Of a stretch of DNA of 64,000 nucleotides, positions 23,001-32,000 are shown piece after piece; position 1 is the first letter of the stretch; each line of letters starts with the position of its first letter. Below the pieces are notes generated by a model. That model made no database searches. It was not told the DNA's origin and saw nothing but the letters and a program-made list of their open reading frames with translations. The position numbers and the translations under genes are program-made. Source of the DNA: Saccharina japonica (Eukaryota > Sar > Phaeophyceae > Laminariales > Laminariaceae); assembly GCA_008828725.1 (NCBI GenBank), contig MEHQ01002668.1, positions 459,229-523,228 of the forward strand, read 5' to 3'.

Positions 23001-26000
23001 AGTCATTTGACCATTGACCACGCACCCCTTTCGAGACGGAGCACCGTGTTGGAAGGGGGGGGGGGATCACGTGCAAACACATTAAGAATCGCTGAGGCAA
23101 CGCCACTTAACTCTTTTAACAGTACGTACGGTAGTGGGGCCTATATAAGGCGGTATAAGTGCACCAAGATTTCGACCGCCTTGTATCGGGTGGCCGCCTT
23201 ATTCATTCCACCCTGTGAGTGCAATAGTCCAGTCATGACGGCCGACTTCGACCGCCTTATATCGAGCGGCCGCCTTAATCGTGCTGCCTTACTTACAGGC
23301 CCCAATAGTGCTGCACACTAATTCCAAGTAGTTTATCCCCAAAAATGTGGGCGCAGTTTTTAACGGGTTACTATAAACTGGAAACTCTAAGTAGAGAGTT
23401 GAGGAAAGGCTGCCTAGACACATGCCGTATCATAAGCCGTGAACGCTCTGAGTGAAAGCACACACACAAGCACAAACAAAAAAAACGAAATCCCGCCGCA
23501 TTAAAAAACACACACACCACGAAAACCAAAGCAGCAAAGCGGCCGCGGCCAACTCGAGACGGCCTGCGACGAAACGAGTCCCACTTGTCCAAGCTCGCCC
23601 GCTTCTGTAGACACGGCGGGCTTGAACAAGTCGGTCACGCACAACTCTAGCAACAAATGACGATGCAAAAACACGACGCAGACAGTACACAGCAGACAGA
23701 CTAACAAAATTATGGAAGCCTCTACCAGGGTCACACTTGGGTTGAGTTGGGTTGGGTTGGGTTAGTTTGGATTGGGTTGGATTGGGTTGGGTTGGGATGT
23801 GATGGGTTAAGTTAGGTTGGGTTGGGGTGGGTGTTCCTGTTGCTGTTGTCGGTGTGTTTTTGTTGTTGTTGTCGTTTTCTCGCTCACCACTTTTACTTTC
23901 CAGCTCAACTAGCATTTAGAGGAGGTTTTTACCCTCAACGTCCTTCTGGACAAACTGTTGTAACACGCGTCTTCCCTCCTCTTCCTCCTTCTCCTCGCTG
24001 CGTGCTGGCTATCATCGTTATCGCGCACAAAGTTCAGCGTTCCTACTGCTTGTCGATGTTGACACAAAACTGGCCAACTCGCGCCCTCGCACGTGCGCTG
24101 GCAGGGCGGAGAAACCGTATTACGCACTTGTTTTCGCACCAACAAGGTACAGTAGAGGTCCCCCCATAGGCCGTCTGAGTAAGGCGGTATCCCGATATAA
24201 GGCGGTCAAAATCGCTTGGCGCCACTGGGGAATTACACTCATAACCTGGATTGAATAAGGCGGTATCCCGATATAAGGCGGTCATATTGATCTGGCACAC
24301 CACCGCCTTACTGGGGGACCCCTACTGTACGCGCATACGAGTAGAAATAACCCCAACAAAACTAATAGCACAATGAAATCGTCCGGAGAACGAAATCGAA
24401 CGAGACAATTAATGATGGGTTCGATACTACGTGAGTGCTTCTGCAATACTACCACTCTGGACGGAAATATAAGTACCGATTGGTCTTCATATTGAAGAAT
24501 AAACGGTCCTTATATTAACGCCGAGAGTGATATACACCTTTCGGAAGGAAGAAGGCCGCAGAATATCGCCCTTGCACCATATTTAGGAGGCTAGAGAGAA
24601 AGGGGGGATGCTAATCAACATAGGCAAGAGTGGGGGAGATGCCGATCAACAGAGGCAAGGGCATCCATCGAACGGCGGGAAGTATACCACGACCACAAAA
24701 ACAAACGTGTGGCGGTCGCTAATATAGCTAGCTGCCTGGTATTTGAAGTCTGCAGGGATTCGCAAAGCCAAGAGGCGTGGGGCGGTGCGATACAGCACCA
24801 AAATGATAAAATAAGAGAATCGTCAGCACTATCTGCGTGCCGCCAAGAAACAATCGCACCACAACATTTTTTTGTTATCGAAAGGTGTCGACCCGTTTCC
24901 AAGATCGTCGATTTAGTCGACCCCCTGGCGTCACTGACCAAAAGTAGGTGCGAGCATGATATTACTGTTGTATTATTTTCCTACGCCTTCACGGCTTGTG
25001 TACCGCGAGTATTAGGCTATAGTTGGAGCCTCCTGCCCCGAAGAAAGGGGCCTGAGTACGATAGTTACTATTGTAATATTCTGCGTCTTCAACGATCATC
25101 TTAACGTAAGTAATGGACTAGTTGAGGCCTCCTGCCCCGACGCGGCGGGGGCGGACCAAACACCCCCGCGCTGAGTGCATGCTTCAGGGCGGTGGTGATT
25201 CCGGCCGTAAAAACATCAATCGTCCATGTCGAACCACTTGCATATATAACGATTGCCCCTTGAAGATAAAACACCACAACAAGACCCGATAACATCACAA
25301 GGGTCAGCACAATAAGCCGCTCACCTCCATCGCCTTGTTCTTGGCGAGCTCCGCCAGCTTAAGCCTCTCCAGCAGCTGGAAGACCTTCTCGGCCATCTCC
25401 CGCAGCTGCTCCCCACTGTCCCTAGACTCCATCTCCATCCGCATCCGCTCCGCCTCGCTCCTCTGAACCTGTCGAGGCCCCACGCCAAAAACACGCCACC
25501 CCAGTTAGCGACCCGCTTCCTTAAAACCCAGCTAAAACATATCAGTACAAGGTATACGCATTGCTACAACTGTAACACGTACGTACCCATCCCAAGAAAG
25601 AACCCGTCGCGGAAAACAAGTTGCTAAATGACGGACACGTAGTGCTCCCCCCCCCCCCCGGTTATGATCGACTGACACGCAACTCCGGTCATCCATCGAC
25701 TACGCCCCCCTCGGTCAGACGTATACGCGTCGTGCATGGCATGAGCACCCCTCCCCCTCCCCCTGCCAATGTTGTGACCATCACGACAACGTCTCAACCC
25801 AGATGGAGCCCCGTCTCCCCCCCCCGCGCCCCCAAGCCTATGCGGCCACTACCCCTTTCCAGGTGAGCGACACCCAAAACAAAATCATATAGGAACCGAC
25901 GACAACAACAAAAAAATGTGTTTTCGCTCGAACACGAGGGCAGAAAATGTACAAACATGTTGTACGTATATATTTAACTGTATGTGCGATGTCCGTTGTC

Positions 26001-29000
26001 CTCGGAGAGAGTTACGTTTTTCTCAACCCTAGCTTGAAAAAAAACAAAAATTCCTCTTCTGTCGTCAAAATGGCTTCCATAGTTTTTTTGCTGATTTCGC
26101 CAAAAAAAAACAAAAAACAAATCGAACAACAAAAACAAAGTCCCTCGTGTCGTGTCTTTACGTCTTATATTTACATTCGTAGTTTTTTTTTTTTTTTTTT
26201 TCAGTCATTTTCATGTATTTCTTCTCGATAATACTGCTGCTAATTTCACCGCTGCACCTATTTTTGGCAATACTGCTGCTGTCGCACTTACGGACTCGAT
26301 TTTCGGACATAAACGAATAATCCTAGACTATCACGGACATGCGCGGAGAGCCGGCGGCGGGGCGTTGTGTTCGTAGTATACCTTGCCCTGAAGCTCTCTC
26401 AGATTTTGCCTCGCGTTCTCCGCGCTCGTGACTAAATCCCGATTTGCTTCTTCCGCTGAACGTCTGCTCCTCGCCTCCACCTGGAGCTGCGTCTCCAGCT
26501 CGAGTGACCTGGCGTGCAGTGCTCGCAGCTTGTCTTCCATGCCGGACACCTATTAGTAGCGTATGTACAGGAGTGGTGTTTGGCGGATAGGAGAAGGAAA
26601 TGGTGGGAAAACGGGATTGGGGGCACGAAACGTCTTTTTGTGGAGGAACGGTGTTGTTGACAGGACGGTGGCGTTACTGGGGAGGGGCTGGGGAGGGGAG
26701 GGGTTACACTGTAATAATAAAAGAGCGGAAATAGGTCCCTGTTGTAGGATAGGGAGGGGGTAGGAAGGAGTCGGGAGTGTGTGTGGGAGGGGGTACGGTG
26801 TGCCATCCGGGTGCTTTCGGATGCGTGAAGTCGAAATTTGATGGATTGTATCTGCCATGCTATATCGTCTCCTACAAACAAAAACGATTAACGAATCCAC
26901 ACAAACTCGAGTCATAGAGAAACCTTAGCCAGCGAACAGACGCGCAAAGCTCGGCGGGCATCAGCGACACCAATAGTACGTCACCGCTGAACAAACGGAC
27001 CGCGCGTCGTTCCAGAGTGGCCTCCCTCCCCTCTCTCCTCACCGCCGCCGTTCGTACCCGGTGTGTGCCATAGTGTACCGTTTATTGTCGAGATAGGGTA
27101 CTAGAACGGCATGCCTTAAACATTTATTTTTCGCCTTCTGTGGCAAATACTAAATATTTGTGACTGATGGGACTACCTACCCATTAAGGCACATGCCTTG
27201 TAAGGCATGCCTTGTAGCCTTATTTTTCGATGAAAAACCTAGGCGATGGGGATCGCTAGTTTTGTGAAGGTGAAACGTTCATTTTCTTTTTTCTTTTTTC
27301 TTGAAGCCGTTTTTGGGTGACTTTTACCATTTAGACTGTAAAAGTATGGAGCTCTTGAAGCGAGGAGTCTCTGAGGGAAAATTGCATGTATGCGCGCGCC
27401 CTCCCCTGCCTGACGTAGAATGATCATCGATGAAGCACGTTTTGTTTTTTTTCATCGCACCTGATCCTCCGCCTGGCGCTTGGCCTCCTCTTGCCCCTGC
27501 AACTTCTCCAGCAGCTGGTACTGCTTCTCCTTGCGCACGCGCAGCTGTTCCTGCAGTGACTCCAGCTCCACCTGGGCCTTCATCTTCAGCTCCGAGTTCT
27601 GCTGCTTCACCTGCTCCGAGGCCGCCCGGAGAAGCCGCACCTGCCGCTCGCCGAGATCAAAACGGAGCGTGCGTTAGAGGTCTCTTGCCCTTGCGCGTGC
27701 GTGTCTTTGCTTTTGCTTCCGGCCGGTTTCATGTCGAGGTCATCCTGCTGCACTTTTGGAGCCGTCGTATTACGTACGTACTAACTGTAGGGGTTGAAAA
27801 ATAGGGGTTGAAAAAATTGAGCCCCGAACATTTTCTCGGTGGTGGAAGTCCTCCTCGCGTGGGGGAGCATACCCAATCACATTTCGATGCGGCGTGAATT
27901 TTGCAATGTTTTGTTGTTAGATACCTTAACCGGTGGGATTGTGTTTCGGGCTTAGGTGGTACTTTGTTTTTCTTCTTAAGGTCGGTGGGTGAACAAGGTA
28001 TATAGAGCTTCTCCCGATAGGAGCCTCACACGTAGCAATTAGCCGCTATCCTTATGAGGCAAACACGCCTCTTTGTAATATTACATACTGAAAGCAAGTA
28101 GTTCTGGAAAGAGGAATGTTGCCGCTGATTTATTTTGTCCTTGTTGTTTGACCGAGTCGACAACCTGTCGCAAAAGCTCTACAGCATGTAGAATACGTCG
28201 TAGAGGAGGTTTTTCTTCAGGACGGTGGCTTGCTGTCACTCTTCCGGGTAAAATCTGGACCATACTTATTGGATGATTTGTTTTCGGTTTGGTGCAGGAA
28301 CTACCGTAGTGTTGTTGTCTTATTTGCCTTTTTTTGCGAAGAGAGAGGCGGGGGCAGCCTTCTTCGTGACAACATCGTACCAAGCACGACGACATGCCCA
28401 CGTACTTCGTGCCAGGTATACATTACGAGCGGGCGACAAAACGCGACGCTCCATTTTTCTGGCCACGGTTTTCCTACGATGGTAACCTTCAACGACGAGA
28501 TGTCACACGTCACCGCGAAGCACACCACGACCGACCCATCCCTTCCCCACCGGGTCTCAGGTTTGCACAGCACAACGCGCACAGCACAACGCGCACTTGT
28601 ACCGTGCTCTTCGCTGTAGCCACAGCGATTCGCGGCTAAATAGCAGCAGTAGCTACTTTGCTGAGATTGTTTCTTCTCAGTTCTGAGTAGTGCCGGCCAG
28701 TCATCGTCACAACTTATGCCTGCTGTTTGTTCGTATATAGCACGGTTCCACCCTCCCCCAAGCAATGTCTGCCTGGTTGGTGAAAACCCAACGTGCTTCG
28801 TCCCGGCATTGTAGGGATGCGAGGGTCTACGGTCATACGACAACGGCCGTGCACGACATGAGTACACCCCTCCCCCCTCAACTACGGCCGTGCAATATAT
28901 GATATATTTATAGGTTGGGTTGGCGTCGGTTGGCAACGACGCTGTAAAACACGCCACTCGCTGCGTGGAGCTAGACAACCAGGGTGCCGTTTTTTTTTGT

Positions 29001-32000
29001 TATTTTTTTTTGGCGGTCACCAAAGCTGGCGGTCGAGTAGATCATTTGTGCGGGGTGGAGAATATTTGTTCCGCGCAAGGGGAATGGTCGTATCACGTAG
29101 TGTTAATATGGTAAGGCGTCCGCGAGGCAGTTACATAGTAAAACCCATTGCTGTCTCCGGAAGTAGCCACACCAGAAATTAAATTAACTCATTGAAGCTG
29201 TCGTCCATATGCAAGTCCGCCTCAGAGGCGGTTCTTAGCAGGATGCAGCTCACCCTCCATGCGACTCGCCCAATACCTCACGGCGTTTCGCGCTTGGTGC
29301 AAGCAATGTCTGCCTGGTTGGTGAAAACCCAACGCGCTCCGTCCCGGCATTGTAGGGATGCGAGGGTCTATGGTCATATGACTACGGCCGTGCACAACAT
29401 GAGTACACCCCCCCCCCCCCTCAACGAGAAAGGCATTCACGAAAACAGGGGGGGAAAAACAATGTTGTACGTAGTCAAGAGCCGTCCCTTTTGGCCCTTG
29501 TCGGAGTCTCACTATTGAAGGGGGACACATTCATCATAACCAAAATATCGCGTGTAAACTTAGGGGGATGCATGGTTTTTGGCGTCCACCGTGGGCTCTG
29601 GTTACAATGGCCCCTCGTGATGGCCCCTCCCTGGAAACACGCCGATTATTTTCTTTCACACCTCTTCTGCGCGAAGTTGGCCCTCTCTTGCAGCCCTCCC
29701 AGCCATCTCTTCGTGACTCTTGGCGGTGGTGAGCAGACTGCCGTATTTAGAGCGTAGTGCCTCCAGTTCTTTCACGGTGTCCTGCACGATACACGTACCC
29801 GGTTTTCAGACATGGAAGGGGGTTCGAGGTTTCTGTGACAGCAAGCGCTTGGGTGCTGGGACGAGGGCTCATCATGATCACCCTCGTAGGTATTGCCACG
29901 CACTACACAGTAAGAAGCTGCCTCAACGATCCAAGCCACACGAGACCATTACACGTACTCGTAGCATCGTGGGTGGACCCTCCAGGGCGCAGAGTGTGCA
30001 GTACTCGCAGCGAACAAGGATAAGGTTTTGTGAGTGTTACCTGCAAACGGTCCCAGCTGACCGTTCATGCGCGTGCAGACACGTGCATCTCGTATAATAC
30101 GTACCTGGCATTGTTTTTAGTAAAATTAGTTACAAAATGTATCAGCTGTGACTTCGACCGATTGAATATTAATATTTAGAGGCGAAGTTCATATTTGCAA
30201 CTTTTCCAAACGAAACTGGGCAAAGCCGAGTACCCGGATTACAACCTTGCAGGAGAAAGGTCAGGTGCAATACTAAAAACAACGCTACCAATCGCCAAAA
30301 CAGCCTTCGTTGGCGTGCGTACGACGATTAATGCGACTACTCGTACTCTGTGTGTGTTGCATCCATCGTGATATAATACCTCATTGGTGGTGCTCAACCT
30401 CGAGGTCTGCGCCTCTTCCTGCTCCAGCAGGCGCAGGAGCTCCGCGTTCTGGTCCGTCATAATCCTGAGCTGCTTGTCGCGATCCGCCGTGTCGACCTGG
30501 ACTCTCTTCAGCGCCTCTTCGGCCGCCCGCGCGCGTCCTTGAGACTCGAAGACTGTCTCGCGCAGGGTGCGGTTCTCCTCCTCGGCCGTGAGCCGCTCTT
30601 GCTGGATGCGGGTCGCCTCCTCTTCGACTCTGTCGTTGGAAGGCGATCGATCGAGCGGTCGAGGAGCCGAGTAAGGCAGGGGCTGAACGCACGCATGGCA
30701 CGGCAGGGGGTGAAAACGCAGTAGTAGTAGCAGTAGTAGTAGTAGTAGTTGTGCCGGTCCCTCTATATATAGTGCCGGTATGTATGCGCCATCAAACAAG
30801 ACCGGCACTATATATATATATCGGCAACCGGCACTAATTACTCCGCACACTACCACACTGGTGACTCCCATCTGCTGTGCCAAGCGGTTCCATAGGCACT
30901 ACGTACTGTATAGCGGGCCACCGGCATTACTCAGCCGGCACTATAGAGGGACCGCCGCTACTACTGCTGTACCTAAAGTTTACGGGGTTCCTCGTTTTTC
31001 CGACCGAGTACTCGTACCTGAAACCAAAGCAAACCTCTCCTCCCTCTCCCTCTTCTTCGTTGACCGATGAAGTGCCTGGGAACCAAAACCTCTCCTCCCT
31101 CTCTCGGTCTGATGTGAGCGAGGAGCTCTACTGCTGTGATAAATATACCTGGACTTGTATACCTCACTTGGCCACAGACTTTTGAAAAACAAAAAGAGTG
31201 TACGTACGCTAGACCCTCTTTGGGGGAGTTGAGAGGGAAACCTTAACATTGACGATACAAAGTGACGATTATATGATCGAAACGGCCACTGAGGGGTTGG
31301 AGGGTGACACCAAAATCGGCGTCCGATTTACAATGGTTGCAATGCAAGGAGTCGTCACGGCACACGGGCGCGACATGCTCCTGCCGGTACTTGCTGGGCG
31401 CTCACGGTGCTCGTACATACTCGTAGACGGGTTGAGGATACCGAAGTTGTCGTTGTTTCGTTTTCTAGTCGCTACCTCGGGGTTTTAAATGGGTTAGTCA
31501 ACCCACTGAACGATCCCATAGCATACGTATAAAATAAATACCACTCACTTTGGGTGGAAATATAAGGACCGTTTATACATTAACATGAAAACAAATAGAT
31601 CCTTGTATGTACTACCAAGAGTGGTATGATTTAAAAACACACAAATGGGTACGTAGAGCTACTGCTGTGGGTCGGCACAACTAAAGTCACCAAGCTACAC
31701 TAGGTGTTGGTCGGACTAATAGCTTACATAAGTCAGTTGTAGTCGTTTCCCGGAGGTGCCGACTATCCGACTTACGGAGTTTCCATACTTGCAGGAAGGC
31801 TTGTTCAATAAGGAATGCTTTTTCTTTTCTTCAGGCGCGGCTCCCCTCGGCCAGGCAGGGAGGGGCTGATTTGGGCTTTTGCTTCGCTTGCCTGACATAC
31901 TACGAGTAAGTGTGCTGGCCCTTGGCTGGCTTCGTCAGCGGACTTGCCGGCTAAAGTCAGTTAGTTGGATGACGGCACCTACCGATTAGTTATTAGTCGT

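Noticed and set aside
28081..28401. Extra coiled-coil exon (VELLRQVVDSVKQQ) on the minus strand
   Set aside because: No matching acceptor/donor pair in phase 0, and exons 3 and 4 join without it.
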